A stretch of 64,000 bases of DNA, taken from contig JAJEKV010000003.1 in assembly GCA_021234155.1 (NCBI GenBank), positions 29,435,166-29,499,165 of the forward strand, given 5' to 3'. Below, one piece after another: positions 10,789-24,008 of this stretch (positions are counted from its first letter, which is position 1; each line of letters starts with the position of its first letter). Made by a program: the position numbers and the translations under genes. The notes under the pieces are model-generated. The model ran no database searches. It saw only the letters and a list, made by a program, of their open reading frames with translations, and had not been told where the DNA came from. This DNA is from Isoetes taiwanensis (lineage: Eukaryota > Streptophyta > Lycopodiopsida > Isoetales > Isoetaceae).

Positions 10789-12020
10789 ATGTTGCATGGT
10801 GTTGGAGTTTTCCGGTTAAAGCTATGCGTTCTTTTTTAAACCCTGGGGCCATGAATGGAGCTATAACTTTAGAGAAGCTTCTTGCAAAACACCATGAGGT
10901 ATTATGTGCCGGGTTCTAGATTACATATGCTGAACTAATTTTTCGTTTGAATTATTTTTTGTTGTAGTTCTTTAGACCTTAAATCTTGGTTGAAAGTCTT
11001 TTGCAAATGATTTAGATTCGTCACTTATTCACTGCCATGGCTACAGGAACAGCTGAATCATGCTTTGTTTCTACTTGTTGAATGTGCACATTTGGAGTCA
11101 TTCTTCAGCATTTCAAATTATTGAGGTAGTGTACCAAACTTCTTTTGCTTTGCTACATGCTGCCAAAATTTGTTCTTCCAATTTTAATGATAAACTGATT
11201 ACAATTATATGGAAATAGATCATAGAGACAGGGTATAATAAAAAGCCTGCAATCATATGGAAAAGAAGATATTTCTGAACCAATTATGCTTTTATGTTTG
11301 TAGTTACATGCAGGGTACAAAGAAAGTTGAATGTAGAATCTTTACCGCAGGTCTTGCAACACGCATTGCCCAAGGTACACGGTTAAATGAGCCCACGAAG
11401 TTTGTATAATGCACATATAGTTAGTGCATGTTAGATATTGGTTGAGTGTGCTTATCGCTTAGGATAATTAGATAAATTGTCAAATAGATCTGTAGCTTGG
11501 CTTCAAGTGTATGTATCATTTTCGTGCCCAATTAGACGATATATTAAATCCATAGATCAAGTCAGCCACTCTCCATGTTCTACAGGGTTGCTTGCCTCCG
11601 CCCCGCGTGATTTCTCTAAAAGCAGTCCCTGTGGTTTTGCGGGATTTAGGCTTCAAAGTCAGAAGAAGAAAAGATTAGGTATTCTAAGAGCTCATTTTTA
11701 AGATTTCGAGTCCTCGGTTTTGTTGGGCACATAGCAAATCATTGAGCATTTTATTGTCATTGAGCATTTCGTTTTGGAGATCTTATTTCCTGTAGACTAA
11801 CCTGTGCAGGGCAAGATCCGCTGGCCATGATATGGCAAAGAACACCTTTATGTAGTAATTTTGATCGATTCAAACTGCCTGCGTTTGATTCCAATTGATT
11901 GCGGCTGATAAAAATGCAGGGCCTTGGTGCTGTGATACAGAGCTTGGCAAGATTAATGCAGCTATTGTGGAGCTTAGAATCATCAGTTCGATTATAGTCC
12001 CATTGCTCAGGGTATTACTG
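10789..12020 (+). pseudogene. Unrecognised multi-exon gene fragment (copy A)
   Basis: Candidate exons bounded by AG and GT: to 10898 (AMNGAITLEKLLAKHHE), 11047-11125 (EQLNHALFLLVECAHLESFF), 11314-11374 (VQRKLNVESLLAGL; one base short here, intact in copy B), about 11588-11685 (LLAS-RDFS), about 11939-12010 (GLGAVIQ-SGKINAAIVELR). The first three join in phase when the better copy is used at each point. The frame is helix-rich and leucine-rich. I do not recognise the family. In copy A the first exon is shifted upstream of AMNGAI by a run-length difference. It could be part of a host gene or a captured fragment. Confidence 0.45.
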
Positions 12021-12049
12021 TACTGTCCATTTCTTGCTAATGGTTGCTG

Positions 12050-13098
12050 GGTTCCAGGGCAAGCGGAATTTTAATGCAGTTTGTGCATTTCGTTTTTGGT
12101 TCTTGAGGAGGGTTTCTGGTTTTTGCAGAACGCTTCAGTGCCCACCATCTAGACCAAATGCTCTGTAAATGCAAAGTAGATTTATAATTCTCATTTGACA
12201 TAAGCTAATGGAATGCATGCTCGAACTGCTCAGTTATGTACCTGTTAAATTACATAGGACCACAAGTAAAGAAGAGAATTTGGGCCTTGCATCATGGCAT
12301 GAGTGCAGCCAAAGGGCTTAATTGTTGTGGTGTTTCAGTGATCTCATCAGGTAAGAAAAACATTTTTGGTCTTTAAATCTTTAAACTTCAAGTTTTTCAA
12401 GAAAAGAGTGTTCGCTTTTATAGCAGGTTGTGAGCCGTAAGTTTGTTGCACAGGCAATTTTTCTTTCTAGGCCATTTGCAATACCTATCTCAGCCTTTAT
12501 GACATCCTGAATCTAGATTTGTTTGCTCAGTCTTAGGTTTTAAATTTGTGTGCAAGATTCTATTTGGCAATATTTTCTCTGCCATCTTCGCATCAGCAGA
12601 ACCTTCTGAGCTTTAAATATCCAAGCAGTGGAGTTAAAACTCTTTCTAACTGGGTAATGTTGAGTTGTTTCCTGCTAACACAAATGCAAAATTGGCATAA
12701 GTCCTTTTAAAGTTACAATTGGCATGATATAAGTGCATTCCATGAGAGAACATTTTATCTCTAACTTTTAAATAGTTATCTTGCATTTGAGACCAGAAAA
12801 ACATGCCTTCCAGGTTTTTACATCACTTACAGCCTAAGAGCGATGCTTTCCATTTTGTTCATTCCCCAGCTGAGCTAATTATTTGTTTAACCCAGACTGA
12901 GGTTAGGTTGCCTGTGCATGTAAATGTCCTCTTTCTACTTCCTTATATTCTGACTTTGCTTCTGCTCAAAGCTCTTCAAAACAATCTAGAACAAAAGAAT
13001 CCGCCAAAAGCTCTTCTCGAGAAAACCGTGAATAAAAAAATCCATGTGCATGTTTATCCCTGTTTTGATTTCTGCACAAATGGGTTACAGAGTTGCCC
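12050..13098 (+). repeat. Internal duplication, unit 1 (copy A)
   Basis: From GGTTCCAGGGCAAGCGG to GGGTTACAGAGTTGCCC this stretch recurs at about 14309-15340. It contains a possible exon ending ACCACAAGTAAAGAAGAG and a region ending TTTATCCCT. The function of the repeated stretch is not known. Confidence 0.85.
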
Positions 13099-14308
13099 TG
13101 CTTTTTATTTCAGATTTCTTTTGCAATTTGCCCTGTTTTCACTTCAAGAAGTCTGCTTTTGATTTGGCCATTTCGATTTGCAACATTTGCTCAACAATAG
13201 TCTGTGGTTCTTGCATTTCGTTTTTGATCTTGCAAAGGCATTTCAACCTGGTTTTTGCATTTCGCTTTTGGTTCTGCAAAGGCGCTTTTGTCTCTCATTT
13301 GTATTAAGCTAATTGCATGGTATATCCGAACTCAATTATGTATCCTGCGGAAATCATACAGACCACAGATATGTGACTATCTTCTTCCACATGGCTAATG
13401 GTTTCTACCACTTGAGGTATCACCAAGATTTCAAGCATTTCATTTAATGTATTTGTGCATAGTGTATTTGTGCAAGTGCTAATCGTGGTATGGATGCAAT
13501 TAGAGCTACATGCTTGTTCGATTGTGCTTAATCCACCCATGGAATCAAGATTGATAAATGAAGGTCAAGTTATAGATTTACTCCCATTTGAACTCCGCAG
13601 AATTTGGCGACCCGTAACGTGAAGATAATTTATTTTTTTCTATGCTTTGACACTAAAGAAGACATCATTATTGATCAGATCCAGATGTTTCGCGGACCAG
13701 CTAATCCTCCCATGAACTTCTGCTACTGATTTTCTCGGTGAAGCTATGTAATGCAGCTTTAACCCGTGGTGCAAGGGGACTACGGAAGGGTAATAGTGCG
13801 ATTCATTAGTACTTTTTCTGTTTCCAATGGAGTGTTATCTATTCAGTCTATTCTTCTTCAAGTATTGCTATTGTTTCTGGTAATATAGCTTTGATAAGGA
13901 CAATGGTGTATACTGCAGAACGGAAGAAATACACCTCATTGAAGAATTTTTCCTAGGAATAGCACTTTAAATCAGAAAGCAGTTGTATTGAGTCATAGGG
14001 CAGAGGTTTTCGCCAAAGTGTTAAGAGTTTGGGATATTTTGATCCTTGGCATTAGTTCATGTTAGATTTGACAAATTCCTGCATGCTTCTAAGGATATGA
14101 GACGATTCAAGAATATGAAGATTTTGTATGCGTGTTAGCTCGCACTTTTGGCGATACGCTTACATCGCCCCTTTGCCGCCGCTTTTTGGCAGCTTTTAGT
14201 ATGCTAGAGGCTAATTTGATTTCTAAAGTGGGTCATGCTTTACTCGCAAGCAAAGTTTGTGCCCCACCCCATCAAGCATTTTTGACAACCCAAAGTAAGC
14301 GGTTTTTT
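13099..14308. other. Intervening stretch with a third, diverged repeat unit (copy A)
   Basis: 13200-13375 carries a more diverged version of the same theme (GCATTTCG-TTTTGG, TCTCATTTG, TAAGCTAAT, GGACCACA-like). Small frames such as 13304-13540 (reverse) are not preserved in copy B. No recognised gene. Confidence 0.45.
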
Positions 14309-15340
14309 AAGGTTCCGTGGCAAGCGAATTTTAATGCAGTTTGTGCATTTCGCTTTTGGTTCTTATGGAGGGTTTCGGTTTTCTGCGTAACGCTTTCAGT
14401 GCCTACCATCTAGACCAATGCTCGTAAATGCAAAGTAGATTTATAATTCTCATTTGACATAAGCTAATGGAATGGCGCCTGAACCGCCGCTTATGTACCC
14501 TAAAATTACATAGGACCACAAGTAAAGAAGAGAATTTGGGCCTTGCATCACGGCATGAGTGCAGCCAAAGGGCGAATTGTTGTGGTGTTTCGTGCTGATC
14601 TCATCAGGTAAGAAAACATTTTTGGTCTTTAAACTTCCAAGTTTTTCGCAGAAAAGAGTGTTCGTTTATAGCAGGTTGTGAGCCGTGTAAGTTTGTTGCA
14701 CAGTAATTTTTCTTCTATGCCATTTGCAATACCTATCTCAGCCTTATGACATCCTGAATCTAGATTTGTTTGCTTCACCTTAGGTTTTAAATTTGTGTGC
14801 AGATTCTATTTGGCAATATTTTCTCCTCGCCATCTTCGCATCAGCAGAACCATCCGAAGCTTTTAAAATATCCAAGCAGGAGTTAAAACTCTTTCTAACT
14901 GCTTATGTTGAGTTGTTTCCTGCTAACACAAAATGCAAAAATTGGCATAAGTCCTTTGGGGTTACAATTGGCATGATATAACTGTGATTCCATGAGAGAA
15001 ACATTAACTTTAAATAGTTATCTTTGCATTTGAGACCAGAAAAACATGCCTTCCAGGTTTTACATCACTTACAGTCTAAGAGCCGAGATGCTTTCCGCTT
15101 TGTTCATTCCCTAGCTGAATCGACTATTTGTTTAACCCAGAGGTTAGGTTGTTGCCTGCATGTAAATGTCCTCTTCTACTTCCTTATATTCTGACTTTGC
15201 TTCTGCTCAAAAAGCTTTTCAAAACAATTCAGAACAAAAGAATCCGAAAAGCCTTTCCGAGAAAATCCGTGAATAAAAAAAAATCCATGTGCATGTTTAT
15301 CCCTCCCTTTTGATTTCGCTGTAATGGTTACAGAGTTGCC
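14309..15340 (+). repeat. Internal duplication, unit 2 (copy A)
   Basis: Second occurrence of the block, starting GGTTCCGTGGCAAGCG. Heavily disturbed at CTG/CAG sites relative to its partner (12050) and to the copy-B pair (43622-44676 and 45889-46924), which agree with each other far better. Confidence 0.8.
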
Positions 15341-18300
15341 CTTTGGTATGTAGAAACTATTATCATCAGATATATTGATTTTTTGCTCATTTGCATTTTC
15401 AGAATGAAGAAGACATCAATGAAGAAGCCCTCAGAAGTTCAACAGACACTTGATTGATCACTTTGCTGATTTCTACCGCTATTATGTTATCATGCCCAAG
15501 AAATGCAAAAATGTGCTTCCAGCCAATGAGTAGAGCCTTATCTTCACGTGCGGTTCTTCTTTTTCTTTGAATTTGTTGTGAAGAAGTTTTAAGAGATGAC
15601 GGAAATTACTTCCGCATATGGAAACACGTTATGCATTTATTCATTTGTAAACTAATGCAATTACTTATTTCTATCTTGCATATGTAGGATGGAAAGGATT
15701 GTTCTTTGCAGGGGATTTCTTCACAATAAGTCCAACAAGATATGGGTGGTTGTAACAAAGTTCATATCTCAAGCATTAAACTGTTACTAGAACTTGAAAC
15801 GCTCACAAGAATTCCAAATAACATAAGTTTTGACTCTAGCATGGAATATGAGGTTGAAGGAGATATAACGCCATCAATTGATGTTTCTTTTTGGGATTTT
15901 TATCCTTCATTCTTGCCTCAATATTTTAATGTTGTCCCTTTAGGATTGGTTGCCATTCGTGATAGTGTGGACCTATAACTGTAAGTGCTCCATTATTATT
16001 TGGTAATCTTGCTGTTTTTGCACTTATTGCATTTTCTTCAATGTGCCAATCTTTGCAATCTTGCTGGACTTTGCATTTATTGAATTTTCTATTTTCCAAT
16101 TATGCCATGTCATGCAATCGCTCTACTTAGTAAGAATATTAAGTCCTACCTTCTCAAATTTGACATGCCCTCGACATTGTTCAAGAACGCACACGCTACG
16201 ATATTAAATTGTGTTTGGGGTGTGTCCTTTTCTCCTACCGTGTACATCGCCGGCACGAAATTTCGCTACTAGCTTCTGGCCGCTCCGCGGATTAATTAAA
16301 TTGTGTTTGGGGTGTTTCCCTTTTTTGAACCTATTATTTCGATGGAATCGGAGTTTAAATCAAAAGTCTAAATCGCAGAGCCCTTGCTAAAGCAGAGTTT
16401 TGAATCAGAAATAACCGCAAGAGTTTTTCTTGCATTTTTTTCCATCTCGTCAAGGTTTTGGTTAAATCCTTCACCCATCTCCGCCCAACCTAATTTCCAT
16501 GCAGAAGCCGCTAAATAGGTTATTCGCCCCGGAGCTTCATTATTCCTCCCACTGGAACTTGCATAATCTCTTCTTTTGGGATCAATTTTCAAATCTTGCT
16601 CATCGCTAGATGTTTTACTCTAAAAGCTAGATTTTGCTCATAAAATCTTGATTTCCTTTGTCTCACATGCCGGTAAGACCGCTTAAAAACTTTTTCTGAA
16701 TTTAAAATGGGTTTAATAAAAACCCATCTCCCGTTTCAGCAAATTATAGGAAGCTTAGTCGCTTAAGCAACCGTTGAACTAAAGGAAGATCGAGATTTGA
16801 GGGTTGGGAATTTTTCAACTTGGATGAATGCAGAAAAGCTGGTTTTGCTTAGAATGTTTTTTTAATGATTTTGGCCGCTTAATGTCCATTTTGCCCGAAG
16901 TTTTTCTTAAATTCTCAAGCTTAGAGTTTGCGCAGAGCGTGATGGCCTCTTACCCAGTGAGATTTCAAGATAACTTGATGAATGCGCATCCATTTTGCGA
17001 ATGAGTTTTTTAATGGGCAAGTCCATTTGCCTTAATTTTTCCTCTATGGATCCGATATATTGATGGCCTACAACACGACCGAAAGACTTTTTCATAATCA
17101 TTCCATCACCCATTCTTTAGCAACAACAATATGGATCCGGTAGAAATCTTACTGAAATCTTTTTCATAATCAAAACATGCATTACAATCCACCCAGAGAA
17201 TTTTACCATTGCAGACCAATTTTTCAATGAGCTCTCCGCCCTTCTAGATTTTGCTATGTAAGCTTTGTTCAAAGGTCTTATCATCGGGTTGAAAACCAGT
17301 AAGATACCCGATAAAGGTGCAACAAACCACATTTGAAGGCACATTGTAGAGTATTTTTCTTAGTTATGATGGTCATGGAAATTCGGATTTGCAAAAAGCT
17401 AGGGATGTGATTTGAGTATTGCATTTGAACATATGGAGGTAACAAATGGGTATTATCTTTTCGTAATAGAGGGACACAACTTGGCGTGATCATATGAGGC
17501 CGCAAAAGAATAGTCAATCATTTTGTCGTTAAATTGGGAGTTTAAGTTGAATCCATATATAGCCAATGCAAATGTGTTTTATCAAAGTAGCTGAGATGGA
17601 TTTTAGCTCCGTGATGTCTTGAAAATAGCGAGAAACAATATTTTTCCTCTAGCATCCCGATAGACACATGATATTTTACCCCGCCCATTTTGTTGATCAA
17701 CCATATGCGTAAGAATGTAAGAAATCCACTAGATGACGGGAGAAAATAGTTGTCCGACATTTCAAATAAATGCATAGAGAAAGTTATTTAAGAAAAGTTA
17801 AATCTATATTGCGTAGCTATTAACTAGATCGATCATTCCACGGAGCTAATGCATGTGCTTACACGCAAAGGTACCCATAAATTTTCAAGCAATCTAATCT
17901 AATATATTGTTCATGAAAAAATGTTATGTATAGTATGATTGTAAATTATTCATTTTGTTAGAAAAGGGATCGCTGATATGTCTATTCATGGCATGCGTTT
18001 TCCTTCCACACTAATTACCCCTCATCCGTTGAGAACCATTTGCCGCAAAAGGTACATATGTGGCTCAAAACACAAATTGGTAACAATTTCAAAGGGAAAG
18101 CTCCGATTCTGATTCGTGAGAAATTAAGAATAATGAATTTCAAGAGTTTTTCCCTATCAAATAGCAATGGATAGATCTTTAGTTTATGGTGATAGTGTGT
18201 AGACTAGAACGCCAACTGCAGTGCAATAGGGACCTCAATGTTGAATACGCACTCAAATAACATTAGACAACATTTGATTAACAGATCATTTCTTTTAACA

Positions 18301-18620
18301 AGGCTACAACATACAAAACATACAAGATAGTACAGTACCTCCCAATCGTATAACATGTAAGTTTTAGCGCGGATCGCTTCTCAGAGATTATCATCTGGCT
18401 GTGTGCATCTCAGATCTACAAGTCACCGACAATTATACTTAAAAGGAAAATGTGTAATATATTGACGGTATACCAATCAAGCATGCTAGAAGGGAGGCGT
18501 GTATCTACAATTAGCCATTACATGCCATAAGAGAAAAAAAAAATAGAAAAACGAGATAGACTATTGGCCATCCTAAGTTAGCTCCGACTTAGAGATAAAG
18601 AATAATTGCACGTAAAAGAA
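15341..18620. other. Unassigned stretch (copy A)
   Basis: Contains candidate frames (15742-15978, with MEYEVEGDIT) that are not recognised and are shifted in copy B. At about 16170-16210 the sequence aligns with the copy-B Helitron 3' end (47770-47800), but here the hairpin is scrambled. 16900-17800 has several reverse frames without a recognisable product. Confidence 0.4.
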
Positions 18621-18636
18621 CAAGATTGTCAATTGT

Positions 18637-19035
18637 TTATAATCCCGATCCGTGCTTAGAGAGGTGTATGTTTGCTTGAGAAATGGCAAACATTAATTTG
18701 AGCCCATAGTGTATGTTTGCTTGAGAATGACAAACATTAATTTGAGCCCACAACCTAACATCAATTGATGACATCATTTGCCATTCTGCTGTTGTTGAAA
18801 ATTTTGCAAATGCTAACAATTGTAACACATGGTCATTAAGCATGAACACTCCACCATTGGTTTCTACTTCTGCACATTTTTCAACACAATCCTTATGCAT
18901 CAATAACGTAACATGTAAGGAGTATATATATAATGGACATATGGTGTGACATATGTTTGGTATGGCATTGTCGAGCACCGATTTGCTAGAGACGTATGCC
19001 TTGGTGTTCTTGAGCATAAGTCTTTTGACGTTCAA
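18637..19035 (-). CDS. Unrecognised 132-residue reverse ORF (copy A)
   Basis: Continuous in copy A but broken in copy B (about 50315-50700). Its C-terminal part repeats CHSQANIH / AISQANIH because the DNA holds a tandem of about 46 bp. No known domain seen. Low likelihood of being a gene. Confidence 0.15.
   Translation of the reverse strand: MNVKRLMLKNTKAYVSSKSVLDNAIPNICHTICPLYIYSLHVTLLMHKDCVEKCAEVETNGGVFMLNDHVLQLLAFAKFSTTAEWQMMSSIDVRLWAQINVCHSQANIHYGLKLMFAISQANIHLSKHGSGL
18663..18752. repeat. Two-copy 46-bp tandem repeat (copy A)
   Basis: GTGTATGTTTGCTTGAGAA through TTAATTTGAGCCCA occurs twice in succession. The same pair is at 50332-50423. Confidence 0.9.
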
Positions 19036-19628
19036 TGTTTTTCAAGAGTGTGCCTATGCTTCAACCTATACAATCAGACATCTTACTACCAATCATATCA
19101 AATTAATGAATTTATGGTCTTTGCAATCAATGCATCACATATTCAACTCTCAAAAGTTGTTGCTAGAACCACATGGATCAAAAAGGGAGGCTAAATTAGT
19201 CTACACCACAATTGCTATGGTGAGATTCATGAAAGAATTAAAAATGATACAAATAGGTATATTTAGAACGACACTACTCACTTACGCAAGTAACGCCGCA
19301 CACGTTTACTTAAATGCAAAGCATTACGTTTGTTCGTCTCATGTATTGTTATTCTCGAGTCATGAATGATGTATAACTCCTCTAAGGATCAATCTAAGAT
19401 TTAGATTTAAGACCCTCTCCTACTTATAAATAAATGCCGCAAACCCATTTACTTTTTAAAAAATCCAACCTTAACCGCAGTTAAGCCGATTGATGATACA
19501 TTGCCACTGCACAATTCTGACAACAAAAATATTTCATAAAAGAAATCATGTCCATTCTGTAAGCATCAACCTGTGTCTGTTCACCTAGATATATGAACAC
19601 TAAATGCCAAGTAAAAAACATAAGCCAG

Positions 19629-19664
19629 ACATTAATTCGGCAACGCCGGGCACACGTTTACTAG
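19629..19664 (+). mobile_element. Helitron-like 3' terminus (copy A)
   Basis: CGGCAACGCCG hairpin, then ACACGTTTA, then CTAG followed by T: the layout of a plant Helitron 3' end (GC-rich hairpin about 10 nt before CTRR, insertion at A/T). One arm has decayed (AATTCGGC where copy B has GCCCGGC at 51315). The 5' TC end was not located. No Rep/helicase frame is present, so it would be non-autonomous. Confidence 0.6.
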
Positions 19665-22590
19665 TGCCTTATTTAGAACACTTACCCTTTGGCTTCAAAA
19701 ATCCCTTATCGCCAAAAAGGCAAATATAGACACGTTCTACTAACAATTTATTCATCCTTTTATTCTTCCTGATTCCATTTTGGCGGCAAATGCTTATTTT
19801 TCCTGATTCCATTTTTAGGGGCAACATTTGCCATCATGATAAAAGAGGGGTCGAGAGGCGGCAAGGACTAACTCGATAGCCATGGCGATGGCGGCCGGAG
19901 GTACCTAGAGTTTAGGATACAAATTTTCCTCCCTTTCTTTTTAAAATGCATTTGCAAAAGAAATGATAGGATTCGGCGATGTTTGTGCATTAGCTGCTAA
20001 AAATATTATATTGATAGAAAGATGGGTGGCCTTAAGTTGGTTATAGATGATCATTTAGGGGTTGGACTGGGCCATTCATGTGGGCTGCATAGTGAGTTTT
20101 TCATGCAGAGTCTTACATCTAAATTCGACAAGATCAAGAATTTGGTCTCGGTAAGCTATGTTGTCTGTCTTGTAAATGGGCCTTATTGTGATGTAGCTAC
20201 GTTGGGTTTGTTAAATCGATCTGCGAAATTACCTCCATGTTATGTGCAGAGGCATATGAAGAAATTCAGCACCAACCTATGAAACTACAGCTTTGGCAAA
20301 TGGAAGCTCAGGGCAGGTTTTCAAAGTGGCAGGTAGGGACCTTCCCAACTGTATCTCTGTTTCCTATGCCATTTATTTAGCTACTGTGTTTAAGCAGACT
20401 CCCCTTTGTTTTGTGATGCAAAAGATTGATCGGCATCTGGAGCCAAACTACGGATGATGCTTAGTAGCATGCAGTCAGATTGATGCCTCCCAAATGCCAT
20501 TTTTGCCCTGTTTTTGACACATTGTTTTTCCTCTTTCTACTCTTCCAGCTATGGCGAACACCACCCGCATCAAGGGTTGTTGAAACCTGAAAACTACGTA
20601 CCGTAGATGTAGTCTTTAGAGCCTTGTTGTATCACGAGACAGACCTAGAGGTGATCCGTTTAAAGCTTGTCTGTGCTAATAACATGTGCATTATTTTATG
20701 TGCTTACTTTCTTTTCTATAGATATCTGTCATTTGAACTAAATTTGTTTTCAAATACATTTCATTGTTTACTACAGTTTTGAAAATGGTCGGGGTTCAAA
20801 CCCCTCTTGCCCGATTTTTTTGCTGCTATTGAGGAGCTACTGATGAAAGAAATATATGATATATAGCAGTAATAAATACTACAATATATAGAAGAACCAT
20901 GCAGTCCTTAATAGTTTTTTTAGCTTGTCTAAACATGAAATGCTTTGAACAACAAAATGTTAATGGTTTTAGGCTTTACTAAACTTGAAATGCTTCAAAA
21001 CAATAAGACACACTTTAGTTATTATTATTACGCTTATAAAAAGATAACCATGAAGATATGCATATAACAAAACCATGATTCATAAATAACAAAGAGAATT
21101 ACTAACAAGAATGGTATTATTCATCTAACACATCATTTAACCATAAAAATGATTTACCAAATACAAAATATTTCAGCCAGTCCTTAGTTTACCACAATGA
21201 TCAACCACACATTACAAAATCAGCCATGAATAGAGCACTATATTAAACCATTACCCACCATTTAGTCCATGTCCCCAAAAACACCTGTTTTGACATTGCC
21301 TGAAACCCGCGCGTCCCGCCCGCGTCGGCCCATGGCACGAATAGCCCGTACCGGCCTTTAAAACGCTTTGTCACCATATATAGGTAAAACACCCAGCGGG
21401 CTTTTTAATTAAAGTTCTGTGACATGGTGGATTCGGGGATCTAGGAGATCTAGACAAGGATCTAGGGTTTGGCCCGCAATGTGTTTCTCTACGAAGCACC
21501 CCAAATGCCGCATATACTGCTCACTAGTTCCCCAGCCTCATTTTCTTTGTGCACGCATCTGCTCCGACCCCAGAGAGCCCGTACACCCCGTTGCCCTGCC
21601 CCAAGCAAATTTCCAAGTTAAGGTAAAGTTCATTCGCGCCGTACCCTGATCATATGCCCGAGTGTTACCTTATTAAATGCAAAGCTTGGGCAAGGCCAAA
21701 CAACCTTTGAATCAGATCAACAAATGCAAATTCAGGCCGGAGTTCGAGCAAACGATGCTACGCCTGGTCGCGCTTATCCCCGTAGATTGATGTCGAGCTT
21801 CCACATGGCAAAGAATCCCTATTCTCGCATGAAGGGACGAATCTATATTCAACTACTCGCCTCCCCGTGGCCAACCGCTTTGAGGGGAGTTCTTTGCACA
21901 AGAAACCATTTCTAAAAAGTTTCGTCATTCCGATTCCTAACACTTCAGAGCCTATGTTAATTTGTAAATTCATATTTCTTCTGGCCCCCGCAGCCGTACC
22001 CATTCAAGTGCCAAAATGCTTCCCTCATCACTCATAAATGTATGAATATTCATTTTCCTTTTGACGCTATTGTTAGGTTATAAGCATATTTCTAAGTTTA
22101 GGGCTTCTTTTGGTTTAAGGAACCGGTGAGCCTAGCTAATATATAATTGCCGGCCGGTAGTTATAATTTTCTATTGCCTTCTCCGGGCCCCTAGATTCCC
22201 GCTAAAATCTCCCACACGTTGGTCGCGCAGCCTCTCGTTCCTAAGAACTCCGCCACAAACCAACATTGCACGCAACACCATAGGTCGCACTCCATTGATG
22301 CCTGGCTTTTGCAAGCGCCGCCTCTACCTCCTGCCATACCCCCAACACGCAGCATAACACAAACCCCACATGAACTTTCCTTGAATTCGACCTTAAGACA
22401 TGAAATGTATGTGATACTCCCCGCCAGCCGCTGGGCGAGGCCGTCCTGTAAAGCAGTTCCCAAAGCGTCCCAGCAAAGCAACACATAAGTTCCTTCAAAG
22501 ATGTATTGATGCTGCCAACAACCCTACGCGTATATATTGAAGCGACAAATGGTCCCATACTTTGTTTAGTTTCGCCAATATGAATACTAC
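19665..22590. other. Unassigned stretch (copy A)
   Basis: Includes two direct repeats on TTTTTCCTGATTCCATTTT (19760-19815), an open stretch around 20022-20282 ending KLPPCYVQRHMKKFSTNL that is out of frame in copy B, a region rich in TTAGTTTACTAAAC-like motifs (20880-21010), and a GC-rich stretch at 21300-21420 where copy A is strongly disturbed. 21430-21660 aligns with copy B 53215-53460. No gene recognised. Confidence 0.4.
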
Positions 22591-22596
22591 TTGTTT

Positions 22597-22815
22597 CACA
22601 ATGGCGCCTTCATTTTGGCTTATGGAATGGTTCCCGCAACATGGGCATCAATGAGGAAGCTGAATAAGTTTTGTGGGTTTACATGGTAGTCTATGCATCG
22701 CGAATGAGGAAACAAGTTTCCACCCATTCTTGTCCGACCTGTAATTTAAGCCCGCCGCAACTTAAATAACGCAAACTAGAATCCTCAGCTTTGTCCAATT
22801 GATTTTACATACCGA
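22597..22815 (+). pseudogene. Glycosyltransferase exon fragment (copy A)
   Basis: Damaged counterpart of the copy-B exon at 54367-54606. Readable traces include the start near the ATGGCGCCTTCATTTTGGC stretch, ACATGGTAGTCTATGCATC, AATGAGGAAACAAGTTT and CCACCCATTCTTGTCCGA. Frame lost by small errors. It ends at the TRIM. Confidence 0.6.
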
Positions 22816-22818
22816 TCA

Positions 22819-23243
22819 AGTAACGTTCTAACCGACATGCCCTTAGCCAATCCGCAAAATCATTCAGCACATTTGCGAGCAGTCGCTTCACCCATTTTCT
22901 AGCGGTTCGCAACGCCAACACCTCAAGATCTACTCGAAAGCAGCCCCATGGGTCCGTTGCTAAAATCTCTTCCACTAGAACTATGCTCGCCGCGGCCCCC
23001 AGCATCCAAACCAACGTTAACCTGTTCCCAACCCAGATGCCCGGCCATTTGCCCTATGTAAATTCCTCGAATCGAAGCCTTCAAGCCTGACATACCAAAT
23101 GTAACGCCTCTAACTCATGCCCTTAACCAACTGAAAACCGTTTGTGACATTTATTATTAGTAGTCGCCTTTAACACCCATTTGCCTACGTTCCCTTTGAA
23201 CGCCACCAAGATCTACTCGAGCTGCCTCCTATGTAATTCCGTC
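22819..23243 (-). mobile_element. TRIM retrotransposon (copy A, degraded)
   Basis: Two direct repeats starting GTAACG (22820 and 23101) and ending in a CCATGGGTCCGTT- or CCTATGTAATTCCGT-like stretch. The internal region ends GACATACCAAAT, a decayed reverse-strand tRNA-Met-type primer binding site that is clear in copy B. Same insertion point as copy B. Confidence 0.6.
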
Positions 23244-23390
23244 ACCTCGTGCTGACTTTGCCGGAATGAAACCCAACTCCCAGCCGCCCCGTGAAAAGTT
23301 CCCGCGCGAAGCCAGCGCGCGATAGAGAAATACCTGCACGTGTTGGGTCTCGCTGTTAATAATGATCATTTCTATCTCTATTTATGCGTG

Positions 23391-24008
23391 CGCTATGCTT
23401 TTCAAGATAGTGAGTATTTCCGTAAAGGCTTTACTGTGGATCTTGAGAGGACTGGCCATACAACCATTTCACAGTGGTGTGGTGAAAGGATGCCCAGGTA
23501 AATACGTATTACAACATGTGTGTGCCATGGCGACATTCAACACGCTATCTTCCCCAATACAAAGGCGATATGGCTAAGGCTGCCAGGTGAACAACAACTA
23601 TGAAGGTTGGGAGATACATGAGGGAAGTTCATCCCCAAACGATACTAAGCAAAATAGCCAGGTTTTGGTTCAAAGAGAGGTACAAACTTTCCGCTAAAAA
23701 CGCCAAGTTTTAAAATTTTCTTAACTGGGTTAAACTAGAAGTTGCATGCATGCTTGCTTGCTGCATAAGCAACAAGAGGAAACCAAAGGAGGGGGTTCAA
23801 GCGGGTATGGAAACCTAGAGGCATATGTTTCTACGGTGCTTTGTACAACCTCGGAGTAAGGCAAGGCGTAACCTCGGATATACACCATCCCAAAAATTTC
23901 CCGGTGGAGGGCCGCCGTACCGGTTTGGTCCCTATAAAAATGCAAGTGTAATCACCCTTGGTTTAGAATAGTCCGCTAAAACATTCCTAGCGCAAAACTA
24001 CACAACAA
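23391..24008 (+). pseudogene. Pectate lyase C-terminal exons (copy A, degraded)
   Basis: Three exon remnants aligned to copy B 55187-55804: about 23391-23490 (ATACAACCATTTCACAG, GAAAGGATGCCCAG then GT), about 23565-23690 (GAACAACAACTATGAAGG, GGAAGTTCATCCCCAA) and about 23775-24008 (AACAAGAGGAAACCAAAGG, GGTGCTTTGTACAACCT). Frames are broken by small indels, several at CTG/CAG or CG sites where copy B is intact. Confidence 0.7.

Noticed and set aside
22191-22558. Overlapping ORFs of about 90-105 codons on both strands
   Set aside because: Copy B reads differently through the same stretch. The copy-A sequence is error-laden, so these frames are probably artefacts.
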